From: Lucifuga dentata
Taxonomy: Eukaryota > Chordata > Actinopteri > Ophidiiformes > Bythitidae
Assembly: GCA_014773175.1 (NCBI GenBank)
Contig: VXCM01000339.1
Span: forward strand, 62,001 to 126,000
Length of the DNA stretch: 64,000 nt
Direction: 5' to 3'
Positions within the stretch are counted from its first letter, which is position 1; every line of letters begins with the position of its first letter. The notes below the pieces were generated by a model. The model did no database searches, was not told the origin of the DNA, and saw nothing but the letters and a program-made list of their open reading frames with translations. A program made the position numbers and the translations under genes. Positions 12,112 to 32,100 of this stretch are shown piece by piece.

Positions 12112-12705
12112 TTAAAGGATCATATCAGTGATTTTGCATGTTTAACCCCAAATACTAAATACTACCTGCACACACGTAACGTTACTGACAACCATTTTCC
12201 AAAACAAAACATGGAATTTTAGTTTTTATGTTATTTTGCCAACTCCCCTAATCTTTCAAAATCAAATGTTCAGGTGATACACCCACCTTAAAATTNTATT
12301 TTGCCAACTCCCCTAATCTTTCAAAATCAAATGTTCAGGTGATACACCCACCTTAAAATTCAGTGTTTTACCTGCTAACGTGTACGTTTGAATGTAGAAG
12401 AGATTGTTCATTTTTTAAATTTTTCAATAAAAGCCATATTCTCTTGGGACTATTTTCCCTGGCAGAGACATCATTTTCTACAACTTTGTCTCGGACCAGT
12501 TAAATTAAGTAACTTCAACAAAAAAGTAAGAACAATGTTTGGTTCGCCGTGATGGATTACCTCTCTGAAGTACATTTCAGGTTTCTACAAGTTGATTTTT
12601 ATAGTGTACTCTGGAAGGTAGGAAAAACAATTCTAAAATGTACCACCTCCAGTAGTATGTTTCTGAGAATGGCAAACTTGCAAAATCACGTTTATGCTCC
12701 TTTAA
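12112..12705 (+). mobile_element. Kolobok-like MITE copy 3 (diverged subfamily)
   Basis: TTAA-AGGATCATATC on the left and GCTCCT-TTAA on the right. The middle matches the family but is diverged (GTGATGGATTACCTC is shared). Includes an N-joined 64-bp duplication at 12232-12360. Confidence 0.75.
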
Positions 12706-13512
12706 GTATAATTTTGAGGTACATCTTTGTGCCTACTTTCAATTTTATTTCACAGGAAACTATATTGTATCAGTGCTTTTATTTAATTGTTCCTATGCAA
12801 CATCTGTGAATTTGATGTGCATATAAGTGTTGCACTACAGAAAAGTTAGCTGAAAGGAAAACAGGTTACCTTATGATTCCCTTGGTAGTGCAAATAGAAT
12901 GACAGAAAAAACACAGATACACACATCTACTGTAATAAACAAGATGAGCACAAGTAGAAAAAGGTAAATTGATGTAATCAACATGAAATGACAAAGTTTG
13001 GAGTCTCCTAAGCAACATGGGACCCTACCTTCCTTCCAAACGCCAACCATATATTTCATTCATATTTCATCTGCCCGACTTTATTGTGATTAGTCATGTA
13101 AATAAAATGAGATTTGGTTATTCTTTTCTCTAGGTAATTTACATTTATATTGAATTAGTGGCAGGCAGGGTATAGGGGGAGAGGGGAGACTTATTATGCT
13201 GTGAGATTACAGGCAGATCTCATCACCATTGTGTTGTGTAATTAAGGCAGTGGAGAGGAGAAGAAAGGAGGCCAGATGCTCGCTATGCTAAACCTGGTCT
13301 CCATTTAGAGGAGATGTGCAGCAGCATTTCAAACCCCCTCCACAGTGTCTAATAGCTCAGCCTCAAACAAATCAGAAGTCATTAGAGACATGGAGGTTTG
13401 TTTGAGATATCGCCTGTTTACCAATGGAAACCAAGAACCATCTCAACGGCTTTCATTGAATCCATAAACACGCATATGGCCATATTAACCATTACTGTAG
13501 GCTTTATACCGT

Positions 13513-14341
13513 ACCATACCATACCGTCCATTTTGCAGGGTTGCGCCTAATATATTCAATTTCAAAAAATCTCTTAATCTTTCAAAGTCAAATATTCAAG
13601 TTATACATCCATCTTAAAAATTTATGTTTTCGCCTGCTAATAGTTACGCAGCCTTATGAAGTCACGGTAAACGCAAGCGTAGGTCGATAAATGTAGGTCT
13701 TCTTTTGGGACTATATTTCCCGGTGGAGACATACATGTTTTCTGTGTGGTTCTGCGATGGATCAGTCAGAAGGACAGATGTCCCGCCTACAAGTGAATCT
13801 GATTGGACAGTCTGCTCCATGACGCACACCACAACATTGTATCTCCGAGAGACACAAAATTGGAAGATAATGCTAAAACCATGAAGTGTGTTGTTCCTGG
13901 ATACAAAACTTCTTACAGCCGTTACGATTTGGAACAACTGCATTTTCATACTTTTCCTGCTAACTTCGAACAGCGCGCTATGGCTAACTGCAATCCAACA
14001 TCCAGATTATGTCGATGGCAGCGATCATTTCACCATGCAGATCACTCCACACTTTTTTTTGCACTTAAACGCTAAAATTACATAACTTCTAAAAAAAAAA
14101 AAACCCTGAATACACATCTTGTTCACGATAATGGATTATCTATCCCAAGAATGTTTCAAGTATCAACAAGTTGATTTTAATAGCGTACCAGAATGAACTC
14201 AAACCAATGGAAAGTAGGGGAAAAAATTTAATTCACCGTTCCAGTAGTATGCTTTTTGGAAAACGATTGTCAGTAACATTATGTGTATGAAAATTGAATA
14301 TATTAGGCTCAAACATCAAAATGACTGGTATGGTCCTTTAA
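13513..14341 (+). mobile_element. Kolobok-like MITE copy 4, longest, with THAP remnant
   Basis: The left end is worn (near 13513-13560 it still reads CATACCGTCCATTTTGCAGG); the right end is GGTATGGTCCT-TTAA. It has about 200 bases more than other copies, including a frame at 13881-14030 that matches the first half of a THAP zinc-finger domain. Best view in this window of the parent transposon. Confidence 0.75.
13881..14030 (+). pseudogene. Partial THAP-type zinc-finger coding remnant
   Basis: Frame one reads MKCVVPGYKTSYSRY then LHFHTFPANFEQRA. After a one-base shift the next frame reads LWLTAIQHPDYVDG. The CxVPGC, LHxFP and W elements are the order expected of THAP DNA-binding domains, with the second cysteine changed to tyrosine. 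The final C-x2-H part is absent. Non-functional as seen. Confidence 0.65.
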
Positions 14342-14924
14342 GGCTTTAACAGAGACAAAGGAATCACTGCAGGTTGCTTATTTTGACCCCAGTCCATTCA
14401 AGTCACAAAAGATCCTGCAGAGTATTTGCAGCATGCAGTTTATGTCCTCACTCCTAAACGATTGCAAGCAAGAAGCTGCATCATGTTGACTGAAAGTTTG
14501 TGCATCAGTCTCAGAAATCCAACATGCTGTCAATCACGCAGAGGTGACACTGCAGGGGGAGACGAGGTCCCTGAGGACCAAAAGAAACAGGACAATTGTT
14601 GGCTGAGCTCTCTGGAAAATCAGCTAATCCCACCTTGTATTTTCCCGTGCTGAATGCCTGGTGATCCTATCAGTCCTACAGTGGGAAAGCAGGCAGATGG
14701 ATTAAGTCAACATGTATGTGAGTCTAAGGTTGTGTGCTTTGTTCCAGCATCCTTTCTCCAGAAAAGCAATATTTGTGTCTATTACGGGGTGGTTACCTGG
14801 GTGATAAGATGCTTCCACCGTCAGGTTTCACAATCCATCATCATCATTAATTTCAACAATACAATATCAGAAAAGCTGATGAGATTGTTCATAATGGAAA
14901 TCTTTTATTTCTAGGATCAAGCAC

Positions 14925-15304
14925 TTAAAGGAGCATACCGGTCATTTTGGGCCCAATAAATACAACCCGATATGCTATAAAAATCAACTTGTAGAGACTG
15001 ACAGCGAACCACATGCCAGTATGATTTTTTTGTTGAAGTTACTTAAGTTAACCTATGCAACACAGAACTACACAAAGGAAAATGTATTTCAGGTATTTCA
15101 GCCCAGGTAATATAGTCCCTGGAAAAGAATTTTAAGGTGGGTGTATTACCTGACCATTTCATTTTGAAAGATTAGAGGTTTAGCAAAATAACACAAAAAT
15201 TTAAATAGTTTTATGTTGTTTGAAAAATGGTTACAGTAACATAATGTGTATGCTGGTAGTATTTATTGAGTTCAAACATGGAAACCACCAGTGTGGTCCT
15301 TTAA
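14925..15304 (-). mobile_element. Kolobok-like MITE copy 5 (short, diverged)
   Basis: TTAA-AGGAGCATACC and GGTCCT-TTAA ends, 380 bases, orientation opposite to copy 1 (CTATAAAAATCAACTTGT in its left half). Confidence 0.7.
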
Positions 15305-15413
15305 TTTGACTACAGATCATCTAAATAATGAATACTTTTGTAGTTATTATCTCAAGAGTGTTTGTCATTTGCCTCCATGCTACACAATTCTGTGAGTATC
15401 TATAGGTGGTTTG

Positions 15414-15432
15414 ACACACACACACACACACA
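15414..15432. repeat. CA microsatellite
   Basis: Nineteen bases of alternating A and C. Confidence 0.9.
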
Positions 15433-16168
15433 AGCACAGACACACAATCAAGGTGTTGGTGCACCATAATGGGCAAAGCAGACTGACTACAGCAGGCTGG
15501 AGCTGTGGAGACAATGGAGAAAGCCTGAAATAAATCAGTGTTCAGGAGAAGGCTAACCCTACATGACAACTCTAACTGTGAACCAGATTATTTTCAACAG
15601 TCCACCTTCCCCTCCTCTGGTTCAGGATGACTCTACTGCTGAGCGCAGAGAGATTGTGTCTGCGTCCTTGTTCCAACATGGCCAAAGAGAAACTGGCAGC
15701 TTATCTTTGCTATCATTCAGAAAGTGGCCAGTGGCCCTGTGCCAAGTCCGGGCTTCATGTTGAGATGTCAGGCAGACACAGACAAGGTGGAGGGGGATTA
15801 AAGCCGGATGCTGCTTCCTGCCAACAGGAAGCCATCTTTTATAACACAGGGGCAGGAAATCAGCATGGTGTCATATTGGAACTGATGGAACGGAGAAGTG
15901 CCTGCATACTGAAGTGGAAGAGGTGTAACAGAGATTTTTTTTTTTTTTTTTTTNTTTTTTTTTTTTTTTTTTGAGAGGAGAGTTCTTCTGTGAGCTTTGC
16001 AGAGAACAATGAATATCACACATCAGGAGTACAAAAAAATCTTAAAATATAATGAAATGCGTGTCAAATGCATTACTGCACTTAAAACCCTCCTTCTGTC
16101 TGGGTTCCTCAGAATTTGTCATGTAAGATCATTCTGCCAAAACATGTGCTCTTGTGCATACAAACAGC

Positions 16169-16180
16169 GTCATCTAGTGG
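16169..16180 (-). promoter_or_regulatory. CTCF-like site
   Basis: GTCATCTAGTGG fits the inverse CTCF core (GCC-MYCTRSTGG) except for one base. Confidence 0.3.
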
Positions 16181-16362
16181 CGCCGCATGAGACTCCCCTT
16201 AAACTCTAAGTATCTCCTAAAAGCTGGCAGCTCTGTACGTTTTTCAGAAATCTCAGAATTGACCAAGGTTAATTGATTTTGCTTGTCCTCTACACTGCAT
16301 GTTACATTTCCTAAAATAATTGCCCTTTAGTCCTGGCACAAGAATTCAGTACCTCTGTTCAT

Positions 16363-16374
16363 CCAGTAGAGGGC
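16363..16374 (+). promoter_or_regulatory. CTCF-like site
   Basis: CCAGTAGAGGGC matches the 12-base CTCF core CCASYAGRKGGC fully. Confidence 0.35.
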
Positions 16375-17733
16375 GTAATTACACCATAAATATGTGCCGC
16401 CTACTGCAAAGCCTATTCAACTGTTTGCGCTCTGTAATTATCTCATTAAGAAGTCACGTGATGTTTAAACAGGAAATGTACGTTAAAACGTGACAATGAA
16501 ACGTGACGCGTATGCATACATGCTTAATGGAGACCTGCAGTGTCACCTAGCAACAAGCCTACGCATGCGCACCAACCACCTCATTCAGCACCCATGAAAA
16601 AAAAGACCATTTTCATAGAAATAGCTTACTTTTGGTGTAATAGATAACTTTCAGAATAACACATTACACTGAAGGCAGTTATTATAATAATCATAATAGC
16701 TACATACCTCTCGTTCCTTTTTTTTCTCTGGGTTTCCCCTTCTGTTTCTCAAAAATATGCAGCAGAGGTTGTATAAATAAATGAGCTCCAAGCACATTCC
16801 ATCAGACACACACACAGACACATACATACCTCTGAGCCAATCATAATGATATGCACTAATACCACTTTGAGTCTAATGATTGATATTACAGTTGAATTCC
16901 TACATTTTGGCAAATATGTCTCCAATAAGACTAATTTTAGTGCCAAGTGGCTTTCCTGAGCTTGTACATGAGGCCAGAACAAGCAGCCTGAACAATATAA
17001 TTAAGTTTTTAGTCACCAGATTGCCTTGGTGGCAATCTGCAGGAAGAGTAGATTGTGTTTGAGGGTATATTCTGAGGTGCATCAGTACTGACAAGCCCAT
17101 GAGATTTTCCAGATGGGAGGGGCAGATAGATGAAGAAACATGGGGAGGGGCACATGGATCCAGAAAATGGGCGTGCCTTCATTCTAACCTGGGATAGTTG
17201 CCTCACCTGTGATTTAGTAACAATAACTCCCAGATTTGAGAGCAAAAGTGTACATTTTAGTGTCCCCACATACATTACCTGTGTGACGTAACCAAGCAAC
17301 AGGTCAAACTGAGGTATTAGTAGGTTAAAGTAATGCACACAGTGAGTCATGTGATGGACAGTGAGTGCACTAGTGAAGCAGCCACATTTTTTTTTTTTTT
17401 TTTNTTTTTTTTTTTTTTTTGTATGGTTGTGTGAAAGCTGGTTTAACATGTGATCAGGCAAGCACAAACCTCAAACACTCAGGAAGTGAGATAATAATGA
17501 GCCAGTCAAGCCAACAGAATCATCACACGGACACCATGTGACTGCAACAGCATTTCCACCACATCAAACTGAAGTTTATTGACCAAATCTGAATTCTTTA
17601 TTTTTATTTTTATTTTTTTTACAAATAATGTAAATTCCCCTGTTTGTTCAGTAACGTGAGGTTCTGGCGTGTGGTCGAGCATCGTGGTTTGAGTTGCGGA
17701 CACAATTTAAAGTGACATTACAAAGCAGCTTCC

Positions 17734-18322
17734 TTAAAGGACCATACCGGCCATTTTGCATGTTTGAGCCTAATATAATCAATTTTCAAATGTTATGTTA
17801 CTGACAACCATTTCCCAAAGGATTAAACTGTATTTCAGCTTTCCTGATAATTTGCAAAATCTCTTAATCTTTCAAAATCAAATATTCAAGCCATACACCC
17901 ACCTTAAAAATCAATGTTTCACCTGCTAATAGCTACGCAGCCTTATGAAATCACAGTCGTTTAAATTTTTCCATGAACGCAGGACTTATTTTGGGACTAT
18001 ATTCTCCAGTGGAGACATACATTCACTCTACACTTTTTATTGTGCAAACGCTAAAATTACGTAACTTTGAAAAAAACCTGAATACACATGTTATTCATGA
18101 TGATGGATTACCTATCCCAAGAACGTTTTCAAGAATCAGGAAGTTGATTTTAATAGCGTACCAGAATGAACTGAAACCAATGGCGGTCTGGAAGGTAGGA
18201 AAAAAATTTTTAATTCACCATTCCAGTATTATGCTTTAGGAAATGATTGTCAGTAACATTGTGTGTATGAAAATTAAATATATCAGGCTCAAACATGCAA
18301 AATGGACAGTATGGTCCTTTAA
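17734..18322 (+). mobile_element. Kolobok-like MITE copy 6
   Basis: Clean ends TTAA-AGGACCATACC and ATGGTCCT-TTAA, 589 bases, no N artefact. A good reference copy. It lies just past the putative DNAJB6 polyadenylation signal. Confidence 0.85.
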
Positions 18323-18407
18323 ATTAGCGATCATGCAGAAATGAATGAAACATAACTGTAATAAATGCACAAACAGATTTAACAATAAGAAAAATGCACA
18401 TCATAAT

Positions 18408-18413
18408 TTATTA
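18408..18413 (-). promoter_or_regulatory. Candidate DNAJB6 polyadenylation signal
   Basis: AATAAA on the minus strand about 500 nt past the stop, just before the Kolobok-like MITE at 17734-18322. No transcript evidence. Confidence 0.3.
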
Positions 18414-18918
18414 ATAATCTATGTCACTGGTCTTACATGGGTGTGAACATAGCAGCTGTTAGCGAGGTGAAATTCAAGTTGAAGACATTAGGGCCAAGGG
18501 TTAAGCTTCTATCATTCGCTTGTTAAAATGTCAAATGAAAAAAGCAAAAATAACATGCTGAAGTCCAATGTATGGCAAGCAGATTTCCTGCTGCATCCAC
18601 AAAGATAAAATCCACCCTAATAAGATATATAGCACATATCCAGCTTATCTGTGTAAGGTACAATTTAATTATTATAGTAAACAAAAACACAAACCCCAGT
18701 GAGATGGTCCCAAAAAATAAAAGTGGAATAAATACAAACTTAGAACATCTCTCGCCTCCTTTGCAGATAAACTAAAATGAGGAGAAAGGGTTTCTTCGGA
18801 ATGAGAATATCAGCAGGAGTTCAGAGAGACGAGAGACCGCCCGCCGCTGGCGAGCATAGTCACATGGAGATTTTAGCTTTTTCCAAGTGTGAAAACTGTA
18901 CGTTGGTCAAATGTTGCG

Positions 18919-26104
<7,186 letters not shown>

Positions 26105-27162
26105 GGCTCTGTCTGTGTGTTGCTGGATTTTGTCTTATGTCCTCTGAGTGACCTCTGTGGAAAGAGACTTGAGTTCTGTTAAAGCATGTAAGCTTGGAGA
26201 GAAAAAGCCTAACAAATTGAATCTGTGTGTAGCCATGTGTGACGGGTAAGAAGCCTCCCATCCAGGCCAGAGGGGTAAACTTGGAAAGGGGAGTGGGCTA
26301 TGACTTTATACAGAGTGGCAATACCAAATAATGTAATCAACTGCACTGAAATAGAGGAGAGGGGAGGAGGAGGAGGAGGAGGACAGCTAAGCTAAAACCA
26401 GCCCAGCAGAATTACATAATGACTAAGTGATCACAGCCTGGGGCTCCAAGAATCCAAATTAAACTCATCTTTGGCTCGTACATTTTCAAGATAGTGGATG
26501 TTACTTGGCCCATGGATCATTTTTTTCAAAAACTTGACCCGGTGTTTCAGTAATGAAGCTTAGTCTCTCAAAACAAGACAGAACAAGTTTGCTGAAAAAG
26601 CACTGGAACACATTCAAGTCATCTCTCAACTGAAATTCATATAGTGTGAATAAAAACGCTTTCAGTATCAGATTTACTGATGAGATAACAGAGTGGAGGG
26701 CAATCGTGAAAACCAGAATGCATTAGGAACGATTCTGTCAAAGCTTAAATATACACAGGATCCACTTAGAAGCATTTATTTTGGTAAAGCCATAACTTAA
26801 AAGATGGTAGGCTATTTTCTAAATTATTTATTTTTCCAGTAAGCAAATCAACAGCAAATTACAGCAGTCATTGCTACTGTAACACAACTACTGTGAAATG
26901 TTTATGTCTTTACATTAGGTTTTTTTCACCAAATAAAGGTATGTTTTTATGTCCTGGTTCTAAGCCTTTCTTTACTAAAAAAACAAACCAAAAAAAAAAA
27001 AAAAAAANAAAAAAAAAAAAAAAAATAGCATCGACATTAGATTTGCAGCTGACAAAAACTTAAAAATAAAATGTAACCCTCTGTAGAATGATACCTAATA
27101 GCCATGGATTTATTCAACAAAATTAATACACGCATGTACATTTACAACGTGCATCAGCAATA

Positions 27163-27757
27163 TTAAAGGACCATACTACTCGTTATACATGTTTGAGCCT
27201 AATATATTCAATTTTCATACACGTAAGGTTACTGAGAATCACTTCCGAATCACTTCCCACTACTGGAACAGTGAATTTTTTTTTTTTCCCCTACCTTCCA
27301 GACCGCCATTGGTTTCAGTTCATTCTGCTACACTATTAAAATCAACTTGTTGATACTTGAAATGTTCTTGAGATAGGTAATCAGTTATCCTGAACAACAC
27401 ATATATTCAGGTTTTTTCAAAGTTTCATAATTTTAGCATTTAAGCGCAATAAAAAGCGCGGAGTGAATGTATGTCTCCATCAGGGAATACAGTCCCAAAA
27501 GAAGACCTACGTTTAACGAAAAATTTAAATGGCCGTGACTTCATAAAGCTGCGTAACTATTATCAGGCGGAAAATCGATTTTTAGGGTGGGTGTATCGCT
27601 TGAATACTTGATTTTGAAAGATTAAGAGGTTTTGCAAAATATCAGGAAAGCTGAAATATGGTTTTATCCTTTGGGAAATGATTGTCAGTAAGGTAACATG
27701 TATGAAAATTGGATATATTAGGCTCAAACATGCAAAATGAGTGGTATGGTTCTTTAA
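27163..27757 (-). mobile_element. Kolobok-like MITE copy 7 in DNAJB6 intron 1
   Basis: TTAA-AGGACCATACT and GGTATGGTTCT-TTAA ends, 595 bases, inverted relative to copy 6. Confidence 0.85.
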
Positions 27758-30700
27758 TGTCGAGCCTCAAAGCCCAGCAGATGACCTCCTTTCTAAACCA
27801 TATATAGCCGTTAGCTGCCTTTGTCCTCACGTGCCCAATCAAAGCAGCATTTGCCTACATGTGTCAACCATGTTTTCCACATGAGTTTAATTTTTCCTCT
27901 CTGTTGTGTAGTTTTGCTGAACAATATTGTAAATCTGGGCCTAAAAATTAAAAAAAATAATAAATGTATATAACCTGCTGATGTGTGAAACACATTTGGT
28001 AAATGTGTTCAGCTGTTCAGAACAGCTCCTTAGCTCCAGTCCTGTTTTTGTTTAGGGCAAAACTTTAACATTCTGTCCTAGGTCACACAGCACGTCATGT
28101 TTTCTTTCAGAGGAGAGCAAGCAGGCGCCGCTTAATAAACTCTGTGCTGCATCTGTACAAACAGGAGAGCTGCTGCTTCTCTCACATCAAAGCCATAAAA
28201 GCTCGAAAGGTTAATATCATTAATATCTGCAAATTTTGGCACCATAATGTTGACTTAAAAGGGAAAAAGGTTAAATTGTGCTGCAAGGTTACATTCAAAA
28301 CTCAGTGAAAATGATAACCTTTCCACAGAAATTTACCGTAAAACGATAGCATATATACAATCTCCCTTTGTCTGAGCTGAGCTATGCGCCTATAATCTGT
28401 CAAATCTGCAAGACTATAAGAAACCGAGCAAGAGAGAGAACAAGGATGAGAAATCTGTGTTTACAGATAAATCCACCCACATCCTGATGACAGTAACCTC
28501 TTTAAAACAACTTAAACAAGAATGCATGACACCAAACATTGGCCATACATGATAAAATCAAGCCCAAACTTGGTTAACTTAAACGGAACATGCAGATTCC
28601 ATTCCATGCCTTGACCTTTACAATAACCCAACAAATGAGTGGTTATTTGTCTTTCTGACAAGCTAAAGACGATAATCATCAGCAGGCAGCGTGCCACCTG
28701 AAACAGCGAGCAAAGCAAGCCAGGCCAATCCACAGCCCAGGATGAAAAACCGAGGAATATCTCTCCTATCACACTAAAGAGGATAAACAAACTGGCCAGG
28801 GAGTCCAGTTGTGCCCTGTTTATTTGCTATTTATAACCTGTGGCCTTTGCAGTTAGATTGTGTTTGTGGGGGGATTTGGAGCATGGAGGTGCCAGTAAGT
28901 GACTCCAGGCTGGCACAGGCAGGAAATGCTGGCAGCTATTTTTTTTTTTCTTTTTTGGCATCTCTTTAAGATGCCACAGTTGGGCTCTAATTCCAAAACA
29001 CCCTTTGACATTTAATTTCACAACCCTAACTTCTTCTCCATTTATTTCCACATTTCTCCTTTATCATCTCTTTCATTAATCTAACGCTCCATGTCCTTCC
29101 TTTTTAACATTCCAATACAGGCAGTCACAATTTAGATAGGAAGAGATATGACCTAGAATGTTTTTTGATTTTATAAAAAAAAGAAAAACCTCAATGTCCT
29201 GACTCATCACATTGAGCATATTTTCTTTATCTCTCTCATGCTCAACCATGACTAACCCACTCACCCACCACCACTCCCCTGCAGCAGTATTTAGAGACTG
29301 TCTGCTAGTAGTGCTAAAGCTAGTCTGTGTTGTGTGTCCAAGCATGTGTGTGGATACATGACTTATGAAAGCATCACAGCTGACACACATTAGGAATCTG
29401 TCAGTTCCTTAGATTGAGCAAGAAATGTGGGTCAATCGATCCGATTTTATCATACCATGATGGTGAACCATAAAGCAAAACTCTCATAATCTTGACATAT
29501 GACTACAAGCTCTGGGTCATGACTGAAAGAAAGCAGATACAAGCAGCCAAAATGAAATTTCTCCACAGGAAGTCTGATTTCATAATAACAGCTACACTGA
29601 TCAGGAAATGTACAATAAGGTAGTCAAAGGATACGCTGGAAGGACTACCTACATCTTTCAGCCCGCTGTGGAGTGTTTGGGTATCCTTAAGCACAAATGG
29701 AAGTGGATGCAAGTGAAAAAAACATCTGCAACACTTTATAGATGGATAGATGGATGAATGGAGAATAACCAGAGGGCTACCAAGAAGAGGTAGTGTGTGA
29801 TTGCTTGTAAAGGTAGTATTAATGGGTTCAGGGGTGAACACTATGGCGACTAAACAAATATTAAGCTGATTCGTGGTGGGAATCTACACAGGATTTTGGA
29901 GCAAACCATTCCAGACAAGCTGAGAAACCTGAGACTACAATATCTGTACATCTTTTTTCAGCCGTGCTGCACTGGTATGCCAAATGAAATTTCCCTTGGA
30001 TGGAGTAAGATTCAGTAACAGTATATAAATGAGACTATAATGCAAACTATTGGAAGAGGGAACAGCACAAGCACTTTCAATAAAACAGCTAAGCAGGAAA
30101 GCCAAGGTCTTTGGCTGTACAGTTTAATATATGGTGGACCGTACAGTAATTACAACGCTGACTAAGATGGGATGGATGGGCTCTTTCATCTAACAATTTC
30201 CTGCACCAGTGTTACGGCTGCACACATCATTCCTTCGGCTGGTTGAAGTTGATCACAATGAATGATGAAAGCTACTCAATAAACCTTAAGGTGAGTTTCA
30301 TTTTAGCACACCAATAAAAATGCCAGTAATGCATGTGGCAACACTTGTCATGACGGATGTTAACAAAACAGAAGGAGTCAGAAGGGAACACAACGACAGT
30401 AATACCTGTTTGGAACCTCATATACATATATATATAGTAATTTTGTGTAAGAAAGAGTAAATTACTACTCTCTCCAACTTTAAATGTGACTTTTTTTCCT
30501 GTATTTATTTTTTCTCTGATATTCTAAAAAAAGCCCTTGCAAATGTTATAACTGTTTATGACAAACTAAAATATCTGCATCATATCTTGGTGTCACAGTA
30601 CACGTGAAAGCAGCAAAAGCAAAACTAAAAAGTGACCTTATTGTTCTGATAAGTGATGATGGACAAGGAAATTCATGTCTTACCCATGATGTGACATTTC

Positions 30701-31969
30701 ATTCAAAGAATTACAGGCATTTCATCACGTAAATACCATTTATGGCACTACAAAGGTCTGGTTTAGGTGTGGTTTAGAAAAAAAAAAATCTCCAAATGGC
30801 TTCAGAAATACTTTGCCTTGGTACCAAATAGTCAAGTATAAGGCCATCATCAACAAAATCAGGCTTGGTTTATCAGATAAGTTTATTAACACTTTTATAG
30901 TCTGATTTACTTCATCCTCGTGTCATACTGAGCAATAAGACCCTGTTGTCAGCTTATCATTGGTCTTCAAACTTTCTATGTTTAATTTTGTCTCACTCAC
31001 CTGTTTAGTTTGTTGGAAATATGAACAGTAACTTTCTTGTTTTTCACTGTATTGTGTCCTGCTGCAAGTATTAGTTGGTTTATTGATTAGAGGACTGAAG
31101 GAAAATTTCAGCCAGTCATCAAACAAGACTAAATATTAAAGCTGAGTTTGACTGTATGTTTCATATCATTACTAGTGCTGAAATCAATAGCAATACATAT
31201 ATAAGAAATAAATAATTTGAGTAATTTATTAAATAGGTCAAACATTTGCAGGTTGCAGCTTGACACCAGCTTGACTGATGAGAATAATAATCATTAATTT
31301 TGCCCTAATCATTATGCTACATATGAGACATTAGAGATAATACAGTTAATGAACAAAATTCAGCATTTGTTGAAATCTGCTTACAGCAGCAACAGGCCAA
31401 ATACTCCTAACAACATAGGAAACAAAGCAGGTCGATCAGCTTATTGGAAAGTTCCAGAAAGCCTCACAGCCCAATGAAAAAACAGTTAATTTGTCAATCT
31501 TTAGTTAGAACAATAATAAAGCCACAACCACGTCACATTATTTTATACACAAGAGCCAAAGCCATGTTCCTGTAACAACATTCAGCATCAACGTATGTTT
31601 TATTTAAAGTTCATGTAGAGTTAGCATTATAGCTAGATATGGCTAACACAATTTTGGTTAGGATATAGACAAACGTTGGCGGGTGTTTTAGTCTGCCTCT
31701 CAGACACACTACACGTTTATGATAAAATGGCTTTTTAAAATAAAAAAAAAATTAAAAAAAAACAAACATTTATGGTAACATTTAGACACCCAAAGGAGCG
31801 GGTGACATCAAGTTGCGACACTAAAACACACAACAGCACATCTTCATATGGGGCTCTGCGACAGGAGACGGTAAACACGCTAAAGTTAAAACGCCTTTCC
31901 TGCAACGTAAAGCCATATAAACCACCTAATTTTAAATTCCAACTAACAGATAAAATAATAAATACTCAC

Positions 31970-32100
31970 CTTCACTAAAAAAAATGTCCGTAGTAAGGGT
32001 ATTTCTGTTGTTGCTAGTCAGTCTGAGTGAGGAACTGATGCGGTAGGTTGCTGGTGGCGTGGCTACTGACACTAGCCCACTTTACCGTTGGTGCATTCAC
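31970..32100 (-). promoter_or_regulatory. dnajb6: Possible DNAJB6 5' non-coding exon 1 and promoter
   Basis: Minus-strand text GTGAAG then GTGAGT is a strong donor at 31969-31968 that could feed the 5' UTR acceptor of exon 2, giving a 5.8-kb first intron. The upstream edge is a guess. A CACGTG E-box lies about 20 bases further up. Confidence 0.4.

Larger units (their letters stand above)
15305..17733. other. Intergenic, no gene recognised
   Basis: Contains T-run N joins at 15954 and 17404, two CTCF-like sites, and a stretch at 16430-16600 with CACGTG, CCTAGCAAC and GCATGCGC motifs. Open frames are not supported. Confidence 0.45.

Noticed and set aside
13662..13949. 95-residue minus-strand frame
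   Set aside because: It is antisense to the THAP-bearing transposon copy.
16430..16600. Promoter of an unseen gene
   Set aside because: CACGTG, CCTAGCAAC and GCATGCGC motifs cluster here, but no exon is recognised on either side.
29503..29841. 112-residue minus-strand frame in DNAJB6 intron 1
   Set aside because: No recognised domain, no fitting splice sites and low-complexity hydrophobic text.
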